A stretch of 39,531 bases of DNA from IMG/VR virus record IMGVR_UViG_3300006990_000071, positions 1-39,531 of that record. The stretch is one strand, 5' to 3'. This DNA comes from a virus. This document shows positions 12,502 through 20,766 of this stretch, piece after piece. The notes below the pieces were generated by a model. That model saw nothing but the letters and a program-made list of their open reading frames with translations, had not been told where the DNA came from and did no database searches. Position numbers and translations under genes: made by a program. Positions within the stretch are counted from its first letter, which is position 1, and every line of letters starts with the position of its first letter.

Positions 12502-12751
12502 TGTGGTCCCTATCTAATATCTCTACAGCACTGCTTAAATATTTTTCGAGACTTGCTACACCTAAAACATAACCTACTGTTAAGGCTGAAGATGATACTA
12601 ACATTGCAATAAGTAAAGCCAGTTCAGTATAGTCTAACTTTGATTGTAAATGCATCAGCATATAAAACATACCTGCCTTAGTTGTTATTTCTGATATTAG
12701 GTATGCTAAAAACTTTTTACTTTGCAAAGGCATTTTGTTTGTATCACTCAT
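12482..12751 (-). CDS. Putative holin
   Basis: 89 aa with hydrophobic helices at ~13-35 (FLAYLISEITTKAGMFYMLM) and ~43-66 (ELALLIAMLVSSSALTVGYV), a polar N-terminus and a charged C-terminal tail (VEILDRDHNEKEKK). Size and topology fit a class II-type phage holin, and the KKFLAYLISEIT start resembles a holin family seen after phage tail genes. It would let the amidase endolysin reach the cell wall, although the endolysin gene is 4 kb away on the other strand. The ATG overlaps the tail protein stop (ATGA), with AAGGA upstream. Confidence 0.6.
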   Translation of the reverse strand: MSDTNKMPLQSKKFLAYLISEITTKAGMFYMLMHLQSKLDYTELALLIAMLVSSSALTVGYVLGVASLEKYLSSAVEILDRDHNEKEKK

Positions 12752-14682
12752 AATAAATTCCTTGTAACTTGAACATATGTGTCATTTGACGGATTTTGAT
12801 TAGGATTAAGATAAGTCCCAAAATTATCTCCGCATCTTTGTTTTAAATAAATTTTATCATCTATATTAGCAGCACACATTATTAAGAAGTTTAAGTTTCT
12901 ATTACGTGTATTGCCCATTTCTTCTTCACCATTTAATCCACTAATAAATAAATCAAACTCAATGAAGTCTCTATTTAAATAGCTATCAAATCCTCTAAAA
13001 CACGTTCTTTCAAATCTAATATGAAAACGTCCTCCGTGGTCTTTAAATATAATCCAAGGCAGTATCTCAACATTACCATTTAACTCAGCAACATTTAAAT
13101 CTTCAAGGCTTTGAGCTAAGTCTTCATCCATACCATTCCAGTATGTGCATCCGACGTGGTCAATCTGATATGACATATTGCCACTATTATCTATAAATCT
13201 ATTGTTTATGAAATAAAACTTATTAAATATTCTAACAAGTCTTTGGACGTGTGAGCAATTTAAACTACTATCACCAATGTCATATAAAACACCTACATCA
13301 GGACGATAACTTTCATCTGTTCTCCACTCATTACCAAGTCCCCATCTATCAGGATTACCTATCTCGTCTGCGAATTTTCTAAACGTTAGTTGTGTATCGC
13401 TGAACTTAGGTTTAAAGTTTAATTGTCTAAACATCTCATAGAAATACTCAAAGATAACTCTCATTAGCTCTCTTTCGCCGTATTCTACTCTGTTATATGC
13501 TCTTTCAAAGTTTTCTTTAACTATCAGACCGGGATTTTGAAATCCTGTATTAATCAACTTGTAAAATAAATCAATCTCACTGAAATTGTAATGACTTAAA
13601 TAAACTCTCTCACCCGTTTGGATTATAGGCTCATCAGGCCCTTCTGAAAGAGCTAATTCATTTTTAATAGGGTCAAATATATCATCGTGCAATAAATTCT
13701 GGTCAAGTCCACTATAAATCTTTGGATTTTCAATCGGATGTTGTCTTGGATGTAATCCACTGCCTCTTACAAGTTTTTTAACACCTGTAATAAAGTGGAC
13801 GTTTGCGTCTGTTGCATCTCTACCTACACCTGAGTATTCATATTCATCGTTTCCGATTATTAAACGTCCACCATCTGGATTAAATCCTAATGATGTTTCG
13901 ACATATAGGTTATTAGAGCTTTCTTGAGTATAAGTTTGTGTAACTACTGTGTATGCATTATTGTATAGATTATTAAAAGTCTCACCTGTTGACTGAATTA
14001 GTGTATCCCAAGTGCCATCTTGACCTCTAACATATCCTCCACTTGCGTCGTATGCATCTGTTTTCTCACCAAGTGCCCAATATGAAGGCAAATTATGCTT
14101 AATTGACATTGTTTTATCAAATCTAAGACGAGTTATAACTTCATATGACTTAAGAACTTGTGGTCTACCTCTACCTGACAGGCTTATTTTAACGTTATAT
14201 GAGCCTTTAGGTAAAACAGGAGTTGTAAATAATATTTCTGTCTGGTCAGCATTTGAATATAAATTATGTCTAAGTCCTGGGATTGCACTTTCTGCCTTAT
14301 ATTTTACGCCAGTTTCTTGCAATCCTAAGTTTAATTGATAAAATTCAACTACAAATGGACCTAAAGGCACACCTGCACCTGGGTCTTGAGGCAATATTCT
14401 TCTAATCCCATTAAGGTTTCCAAATATTCTTAATACCTCACCACCATTATCAGCTAATTTATTAAAGTTTTGATATTTGCCAGGAGGTGGGTCTTTAGGG
14501 TCGTCAATCTGAAGTTTGGGTAATATAAACGGGTCCCCAAATCCTGCTTCAGAATTGTGATAAAACTCATTATTGCCTACAGACAATGGCCAAGGAGCAC
14601 CAAAGCCAGCGTCTCGAGGATTACCACTCCAGTTAGCAGAGCCAAATCCTATTTCTTTACCATTACTAATAATGTCAGCCAT
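12748..14682 (-). CDS. Large tail or baseplate-associated protein (receptor-binding candidate)
   Basis: 644 aa, no recognised domain. The first ~50 residues contain three repeats of a Gly-Phe-Gly motif (EIGFGSANW, DAGFGAPWP, EAGFGDPFI), which look like a short attachment or repeat segment. The next ~170 residues are strand-rich and Ig-like in pattern (LPKGSYNVKISLSGRGRPQV). The middle and C-terminal parts are aromatic and Asn-rich, with several Cys. It lies directly after the long fibre gene and before the holin-like gene, the usual place for a distal tail component that contacts the host. The start at 14682 has AGGAG upstream. The length and position suggest a structural protein; receptor binding is inference. 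Confidence 0.55.
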   Translation of the reverse strand: MADIISNGKEIGFGSANWSGNPRDAGFGAPWPLSVGNNEFYHNSEAGFGDPFILPKLQIDDPKDPPPGKYQNFNKLADNGGEVLRIFGNLNGIRRILPQDPGAGVPLGPFVVEFYQLNLGLQETGVKYKAESAIPGLRHNLYSNADQTEILFTTPVLPKGSYNVKISLSGRGRPQVLKSYEVITRLRFDKTMSIKHNLPSYWALGEKTDAYDASGGYVRGQDGTWDTLIQSTGETFNNLYNNAYTVVTQTYTQESSNNLYVETSLGFNPDGGRLIIGNDEYEYSGVGRDATDANVHFITGVKKLVRGSGLHPRQHPIENPKIYSGLDQNLLHDDIFDPIKNELALSEGPDEPIIQTGERVYLSHYNFSEIDLFYKLINTGFQNPGLIVKENFERAYNRVEYGERELMRVIFEYFYEMFRQLNFKPKFSDTQLTFRKFADEIGNPDRWGLGNEWRTDESYRPDVGVLYDIGDSSLNCSHVQRLVRIFNKFYFINNRFIDNSGNMSYQIDHVGCTYWNGMDEDLAQSLEDLNVAELNGNVEILPWIIFKDHGGRFHIRFERTCFRGFDSYLNRDFIEFDLFISGLNGEEEMGNTRNRNLNFLIMCAANIDDKIYLKQRCGDNFGTYLNPNQNPSNDTYVQVTRNLL

Positions 14683-14778
14683 TAACTATCTCCTGTTTGT
14701 TGTCTGTTTTATTTTATTTGATGTCTTGATTAAACCCATATAAAACTATAGAAGGATTATCTGGATTTAATCTACGTA
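14683..14778. other. Short intergenic gap in the tail module
   Basis: The 96 nt between the fibre stop and the next ATG contain a possible TATA-type -10 sequence, but no clear -35 box and no terminator. Nothing else is seen. Confidence 0.3.
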
Positions 14779-17433
14779 TTAACTAAAGTATGTTGTTTGA
14801 CTACATTCGAAAGTAATAACGATACGCTTATCATTTCTGTTAGATTGAGGTATATCTGTAACACATAGACCAATATATTCACCATTGTTAATAGTCGTTG
14901 ATGTTGTTCTTGTTGATGCAGCTTGACCTAAAACATTATCACTCCCTGAAGAGTTTGTTAGTGTAAATGAAGTGCCTACCTGTGTCCAAGTATTTGCTAT
15001 AGCAGCACTATCACTTGCAGCTTTACAAAGACTAAACCCAAGAGAAACATTCTTCATCTCACCACAGAATACGTGAGTTGCATTAAGAGTAATAGGATTA
15101 CCAGTTGTATTCTTGACCCAATAAATGCAAGCTTGTGATGCATCTGCAAAACTATTCATACTGCCACCAGTAAATGAAGCTTCACCAGCAACTTCTCGTG
15201 TAACGTGTGTTGAATAAATAATTTTCTCAACTGGAGACTCAAACTCTACTGTTGATACGCCAGTGCTTGTGCTTGTAATGACCATAACATCACCAGAAGC
15301 TCCAGCACCAGATGGCAACTCAATAGTATGGTCAGCACCTTGTTTAGACTGTGTTGTAAGGATTAACTTATCTCCACTACTATCAACAAGAGCAAGTTTA
15401 GGCTCAGTTGAAGCTGTTGTTGCTTGAACTTGGACTTCGTCTGTATTAAGTAATATATTACCTGATAAAGAAGCTCCGTTATCTCCTGCTAAGAACTTAA
15501 GTGTGCCTGCAGAGCCATTATCATTCAATGAAGAGAAATCTTGTAAAATTATCTGGCCACTTACTGTAAGTGCATCACCAACAGAAACATCGTCACCAAA
15601 TGAAGCATCTTCAGCCCAAAGCTTTCTAACACGTTTATTAGAAGAGCCTACGTCATATGTGCCAGTAACTTCTGGGAGTAAATGATTAGATGAGATATTC
15701 CAATTTGCTGCAGTAAATCCACCACTGCCATCTGCTAACTGTATATCATCAGCACTACCTGAAGAGCTACTCCCGCTCCCACCATTTGCTGCAACATAAT
15801 CTGCAATAGCTGCTGCTGTCATAAGTTGGTCGTCTGTATCTGCAAAAGTTTCTGAAGAAAGTAAAACGCTACTGTTTGCAAACTGTGTGAGAGTTAGACC
15901 GCTAACGTTTAATGTAACATCACCAGTTGTCCCTCCGCCAGTTAATCCTGTGCCTGCAACGACTGAAGTTATATCACCTGCAGATGTTACATAACCTTTA
16001 CTCTCAATTAAATCATTAATAGCAGCAGCACTCATTAGAGATGCATCGTTATCAACAAAACTTTCTCCGCTTGTCAATAAAGCAGAAGCATTGAGATGTG
16101 ATGTATCAAGGTTTGACACGTTTAAAGTAACAGTGCCAGCAGTGCCACCTCCAGTTAAACCTAATCCAGCAACTACTTCAGTAATATCTCCATTAGCAGC
16201 TGAAATTGTTTCGGTCACAAAGTTTGTGCCATCCCATTTAACGAAGCCGTTTGTCACCTTAGTCCCTAAAATACTTGGCACTTCTTTAGCAACACTACTT
16301 GCAGTGATACTCATTACACCGCCAGAAGCTATAGAAATAACACCGTTCTCCATATCTATGCTTTCTCCACTTAGATATAGGTCATTCCATCTTCTATTTT
16401 CTGCACCTAAGTCTATGCCTTTATTTGACTGAGGAGTGAAAGCTATTATGTCTGCAACTTGGATTTCATTCTCTTCAATATCATATCCCATTCTTGCATA
16501 AGTATTGTCGAGCTTAGTCCATAAGATTTCACCTACATCACCTGTATTTTGTGTTGGAGTAAATGCTTCATCTGCAGAGTTTAAGATAATGCCAGTATCA
16601 AATCTTCTGTGGTCGTAAGGTCTCCAATAAGAGTTAGCGTTATCCCAACGTAATCTATCTCCATCGTTAATTTGTCTTGTATATTCAATATCAGCTAATA
16701 TATCAGCATCTTGTCTTTGAAGCATTACAAGAGCACGGTCTTCAACAGCTTTAGCCATTAGATTTTCACCATTAACATCAATACCTGGGATACCTAAGCT
16801 GTCTGCGTCTTTTATAGCTGTAATTAGTTGTGATGGTATAAGAGCATAGAATGGGCCTTGACCAGCATCCATTTGTGCTTGAGTATAAGTAACTCCATCA
16901 TAGTCATTTGCTTTTGCAATATCTTGTGAAGCAGCTAACTCTACAATACCAGAAGTCCTTGTTGTTGGGTCTGCAGTGCTAAATCCGAATGCATTATTAA
17001 CATCAGCAGCTGTATCTAAGTTTGCTACATAATCAACTAATGCATAATATTCATCGTGCCAGTTTCTTTGACTTTTAGCAGGCTTTTGTAATAGTGTTGG
17101 GCTATGCCTTACCTTGATATCACAAAAAGCTTCATTAGGTGCAAGAAGGGGGTCTGTCTCTGATGATAGTCCAGTTGCCGGATTTGTGGCAATACAGAAA
17201 ACTCTGACTGTGCCCCATACATCCATAAATCCTGAAACAGTTCTACCATTATTGGGCAGAGCAAAGTTTGAACCTACAGGCTTGTCAACAACAGACCAAG
17301 AATATGTAAAGTTATCAGGCACACGATTTGGCTCAGCTGTGTCTGACGCGGTGCCTGTTAATATTGCTTCAAAGTTTAGGTCTGTTTGACTGACTGTATA
17401 TTCGTTATTATTTAACGTAACTGTAATTGCCAT
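14779..17433 (-). CDS. Tail fibre protein with GLTGGG repeats
   Basis: 884 aa. The N-terminal ~110 residues resemble an Ig-like attachment domain (FTYSWSVVDKPVGSN, TVRVFCIATNPATG). Residues ~410-550 contain two ~70-residue repeats built as DITxVVAGxGLTGGGTxGxVTLNVS, then FxDxDxxLMxAAAI, a pattern common in trimeric tail fibres of environmental phages. Further strand-rich segments follow (VSVGDALTVSGQIIL, GASLSGNILLNTDEV), and the C-terminal ~140 residues form a globular tip (NPITLNATHVFCGEM ... VITFECSQTTYFS). There is no chaperone (intramolecular or adjacent) signature. The fibre would be trimeric and contact the host surface. The start at 17433 has AAGGAG upstream. Confidence 0.8.
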   Translation of the reverse strand: MAITVTLNNNEYTVSQTDLNFEAILTGTASDTAEPNRVPDNFTYSWSVVDKPVGSNFALPNNGRTVSGFMDVWGTVRVFCIATNPATGLSSETDPLLAPNEAFCDIKVRHSPTLLQKPAKSQRNWHDEYYALVDYVANLDTAADVNNAFGFSTADPTTRTSGIVELAASQDIAKANDYDGVTYTQAQMDAGQGPFYALIPSQLITAIKDADSLGIPGIDVNGENLMAKAVEDRALVMLQRQDADILADIEYTRQINDGDRLRWDNANSYWRPYDHRRFDTGIILNSADEAFTPTQNTGDVGEILWTKLDNTYARMGYDIEENEIQVADIIAFTPQSNKGIDLGAENRRWNDLYLSGESIDMENGVISIASGGVMSITASSVAKEVPSILGTKVTNGFVKWDGTNFVTETISAANGDITEVVAGLGLTGGGTAGTVTLNVSNLDTSHLNASALLTSGESFVDNDASLMSAAAINDLIESKGYVTSAGDITSVVAGTGLTGGGTTGDVTLNVSGLTLTQFANSSVLLSSETFADTDDQLMTAAAIADYVAANGGSGSSSSGSADDIQLADGSGGFTAANWNISSNHLLPEVTGTYDVGSSNKRVRKLWAEDASFGDDVSVGDALTVSGQIILQDFSSLNDNGSAGTLKFLAGDNGASLSGNILLNTDEVQVQATTASTEPKLALVDSSGDKLILTTQSKQGADHTIELPSGAGASGDVMVITSTSTGVSTVEFESPVEKIIYSTHVTREVAGEASFTGGSMNSFADASQACIYWVKNTTGNPITLNATHVFCGEMKNVSLGFSLCKAASDSAAIANTWTQVGTSFTLTNSSGSDNVLGQAASTRTTSTTINNGEYIGLCVTDIPQSNRNDKRIVITFECSQTTYFS
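15780..16210 (-). repeat. Two ~210-nt coding repeats in the tail fibre gene
   Basis: The GLTGGG...TLNVS...LMxAAAI unit occurs twice in tandem within the fibre gene. The copies have diverged at the DNA level but are obviously homologous as protein. Such units vary in number between related phages and set fibre length. Confidence 0.7.
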
Positions 17434-17448
17434 TTCTATTTAATCTCC

Positions 17449-19248
17449 TTAAGTTATTTTCTTCAGACCAATCGAAACATTAAATCCGGGCTTAAAGTTT
17501 GTCGATTGATATGCGTATGTAAATATGCCGCTTGGACCCATTTGTAATCTAATACCAGGAGCACTAACTTTAACACCTTGATTATTAGTCCGTCCAATTG
17601 AAGTCGCAATATTAGCATTCGATAATGACTGTGATGTGCTCCATCCAGTTGTTGCGCCCGGTCTTGCATTGTCATCATCAAAGATAACAAATGCTTCTAC
17701 AAATTCTCTATTAGCTGTTATTTGTCTATGACCAGACCCTTGTTCAAAGTAATATGTCCCGTCTGGATGGTCAGGATAAGTTAATGTTTTTGTAATAGAA
17801 AAATGTGTAATCTTATATCCAAGATATTCTGGAGGTAATGAGATTACAAGGCTTCTAAACATTGCTTCGTAAAGTCCTGCATTAGAAATACCTTGACCTG
17901 AAGTGTTAAAAATTTTACCAGTCGCAGTTTCTGCACCTGCAGAGCCAACATCCATTGCAGGTTGAACGCCTTGAGGCTCAGTGATTGACAAGCTGGATGT
18001 AAATAGTTCATAAAAGTCTGGCAATATTGTAAAATCAAAATCATTACCGGACCCTGAGTTTGTTGTCATCTTAATAGCTGTTCTTGCTACATTGTCAGGA
18101 TATCCAGTTGCAACATATTTTTCAAACTGAAATGTTTTGCTTGAGTGGAGTGTATTATCTTCTTTTGCATCAATAACAGCTTTAAGACCACGTAATGAAT
18201 AAGGAGGGTGCTCCGCTTCGAGAGCGTTAGTAACAGTTTTGTTTACTCCAGTTTCGATACCGTAAGCATCATAAACTATATTAACATCATTTCTAACACC
18301 CAAATCAGTATCAGCTGGGTCGTTAAGACCAGCACACTGTATTCTATTGATTAGTCTTATAATATGGTCAAAAGCTAATCTAATATCATTTTTAGCTAAT
18401 CGACTTGATGTGTTTCTTAATGAAAACGGCTCTGTGATTGTATTAGGTAATTTATCTGCATTAGCAACAGCTCTATCAGAGTGAACGATTGTATTCATTA
18501 CGTTCAATTCATCAGATAAAATGCTGTTCCAGACTGAATTTGCAATCCATCCAGCTTGAGTTGCCCATCCACTAACAGGATTAAGTGTAAAGTTGCCTCC
18601 ACCACTATCAGTCCTCATAGAGCTTTCAATACGACCAAACTCCCATTTACCTAAGAATGTGGGATAGTTGCCATTAGCATCCTGTTTATTAACACCTATT
18701 TCATAAATATCAACAAAAGGCTGCAGTCTTGTTCTATTTCTAATAATTGTATTTTGCTGCACTGTTGAATTTGTATTTACATCAAAGAATGCTCTGTCTT
18801 CACGTTCTTGGTCAGAAACAGGATAAGCAAAAATAGCGAGAGAGGTATAGACTGAATTTACATCATTAAGTCTAAAGTCTGCGGCATTTTCATCAACAAA
18901 TGCTTGGACAGAAGTAAGTGGCATAACACCATAACCCAAATCAATGTCTTCTTGAGAAAAAGTGATAATATCACCTGTATTTCTTTCAACAACTGAAAAT
19001 GGTGTTTGTATGCTATAAGTATCATTTACTTGGTCAACTCCAATATATTGTATAATAGTGAGAGGACCATTCATAGCTCTAAACCTGGCAGTGTCTAACT
19101 GACCACTTATATCAGCAAGACCATAAGGACTGCTTTTATACTGTGCTCCAGTATATTCTTCGAGTTGAGCATAAATATGCTCTTGTAAGTCGTTTGCATC
19201 TACTTTGTCAAATCTTTGCAATTCGCTAAAGTTTATTTTTTTCTTCAT
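17449..19248 (-). CDS. Baseplate/tail structural protein, 599 aa
   Basis: 599 aa, no recognised domain. The start MKKKINFSELQRFDKVDANDLQ and the sequence of strand-rich, Asn/Thr-rich segments ending in GPSGIFTYAYQSTNFKPGFN are typical of phage baseplate-to-fibre connectors. It lies between the J-like baseplate gene and the fibre gene, where contractile phages encode the fibre attachment or wedge proteins. There is no signal peptide and no membrane segment. The ribosome site lies in the 13-nt gap after the J gene. Assignment as a wedge or fibre-joining protein is by position only. Confidence 0.55.
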   Translation of the reverse strand: MKKKINFSELQRFDKVDANDLQEHIYAQLEEYTGAQYKSSPYGLADISGQLDTARFRAMNGPLTIIQYIGVDQVNDTYSIQTPFSVVERNTGDIITFSQEDIDLGYGVMPLTSVQAFVDENAADFRLNDVNSVYTSLAIFAYPVSDQEREDRAFFDVNTNSTVQQNTIIRNRTRLQPFVDIYEIGVNKQDANGNYPTFLGKWEFGRIESSMRTDSGGGNFTLNPVSGWATQAGWIANSVWNSILSDELNVMNTIVHSDRAVANADKLPNTITEPFSLRNTSSRLAKNDIRLAFDHIIRLINRIQCAGLNDPADTDLGVRNDVNIVYDAYGIETGVNKTVTNALEAEHPPYSLRGLKAVIDAKEDNTLHSSKTFQFEKYVATGYPDNVARTAIKMTTNSGSGNDFDFTILPDFYELFTSSLSITEPQGVQPAMDVGSAGAETATGKIFNTSGQGISNAGLYEAMFRSLVISLPPEYLGYKITHFSITKTLTYPDHPDGTYYFEQGSGHRQITANREFVEAFVIFDDDNARPGATTGWSTSQSLSNANIATSIGRTNNQGVKVSAPGIRLQMGPSGIFTYAYQSTNFKPGFNVSIGLKKIT

Positions 19249-19261
19249 TATTAAGCTCCGT

Positions 19262-20707
19262 TTAAGTTATATCAACTGTTATAAAGTTTTCGTTAGTTCT
19301 AAACACGACCCTGTTTGACGAAGGATACCTGTCATTTAATAATGCGCAAGCATCTCTTTGTCCAGCAATTAAAATATTAGCTGAAATAATAGGTTGTGTG
19401 TTTAGAAGCTGTCTTACAAGTTGAGCTGGATAGAAAGGTTGCCCAGGAGAGAGTTGATTAACAAAATTAATAGCTTCATTTCTAACTTGGTCAAACAATG
19501 CATTTAAATCTACGTTGCCAGGATTTATAGGACGAATGACAATATCAAATATTAAGTCTTGAACATCAGGTGGCACCACTCTAACTCTTGTCCCAGCTGC
19601 TCTCCATCCTCGAAGTATATTGCCTCTATTTACATTGCCTTCAATCTCTTCTTGAAGCTCAGCAATAAATCCTTTATAGACATCGTATGGTGCTAATCTA
19701 AATACATCACCTTCTTCTAATACTCCATCATCAAAAAATATTATACCTCTCTCAGGTATAACTTGATATTTGCCTTCGAAATTAAATGGATTACCGAATG
19801 CGTCTATTTTTTCGTTGCCATTTGAGTCAACAACTGTAAAATCAAATTCGTGGTCAAATGTGTCTTTAACTGCAGGTCTTTCGAATGAAACAAAGTTTGC
19901 TCCACCTTCAGGAGCTCTAAAAGAAACTCCATAGCCTCTGCCCTTAGAGTTGTATTCTCCTGTGCCGTCGTCAACAATAAGTTCGCAAAGTCCTGGCTTA
20001 GTTGGGTCTTCATAAACTGCTGCAAACGGAAAAGTTGTATTATTTGTATCAATAAAAGATGTTGCTAAAAACTCTAAAGCTGAAATTGATGTTCTACCCA
20101 TAGAGTTAAGATAACGAATAGCTCTATCTCTAAGACTTTGGTCACTTTCTTCTTCGATACCATTAACAAGTGGTGATGAGTTAGTAACTTCTGATATCTC
20201 ACCGGGCATATTGATTATTTGATTAATAACTCCAGTTGCAGCATTACCTACTAAGCCTGTGGCATTACATACAATGCTCACGTTTTCAACTTCTGTAAAT
20301 CCTGCAAGTATTACGGCATCTTGTGTGATTGTATAAACTGTGCCATCTTCTGAGGATGCTACTGTTGAGCCGGCTGGTATTATTAGATTTGCTGTTGGGT
20401 CTGCTTCAAGTCTTGTGATAGTCAAAACACTACCACTTGCTGAAGTGCCTCTTTTTCTTGCAATGCCAACAGGAGGCAATTCAGAAACACGAGCATCTAA
20501 ATCGGACCCACTTGCATTTTCAAGTGCATAACTTTGTCGCAAGTTAAACATACGACCTTCAGTATTAGAAATTTCGTGTGCTATTGCATTCATAAGTGTA
20601 AAAAGAGAAGACCCAACGTTTATATCGTTTAAGTCAGTTCTATTTACAACTTTGCTCAACAAATCCCTTAATACTGGGAGTGGCAATCTCGGTGTAAAAC
20701 GTGGCAT
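19262..20707 (-). CDS. Baseplate J-like wedge protein
   Basis: 481 aa with the baseplate J organisation. An N-terminal helical part (RDLLSKVVNRTDLNDINVGS, then the ANAIAHEISN-like helix and YALENASGSDLDARV) is followed by a strand domain with TVYTITQD and VGNAATGVINQI. EESDQSLRDRAIRYLNSMGR is the family's 'E+D..lR.R' motif. The C-terminal DVQDLIFDIVIRPINPGNVD and QPFYPAQLVRQLLNTQP end the domain as in P2 gpJ/T4 gp6-like proteins. It forms the wedge ring with the gp25-like domain encoded by the preceding gene and indicates a contractile tail. Confidence 0.85.
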   Translation of the reverse strand: MPRFTPRLPLPVLRDLLSKVVNRTDLNDINVGSSLFTLMNAIAHEISNTEGRMFNLRQSYALENASGSDLDARVSELPPVGIARKRGTSASGSVLTITRLEADPTANLIIPAGSTVASSEDGTVYTITQDAVILAGFTEVENVSIVCNATGLVGNAATGVINQIINMPGEISEVTNSSPLVNGIEEESDQSLRDRAIRYLNSMGRTSISALEFLATSFIDTNNTTFPFAAVYEDPTKPGLCELIVDDGTGEYNSKGRGYGVSFRAPEGGANFVSFERPAVKDTFDHEFDFTVVDSNGNEKIDAFGNPFNFEGKYQVIPERGIIFFDDGVLEEGDVFRLAPYDVYKGFIAELQEEIEGNVNRGNILRGWRAAGTRVRVVPPDVQDLIFDIVIRPINPGNVDLNALFDQVRNEAINFVNQLSPGQPFYPAQLVRQLLNTQPIISANILIAGQRDACALLNDRYPSSNRVVFRTNENFITVDIT

Positions 20708-20766
20708 AAATTCTCCTGTCGTTCTTTATTATATATTCATTTTAAGCGTTTTTTATTGATTTTTTT

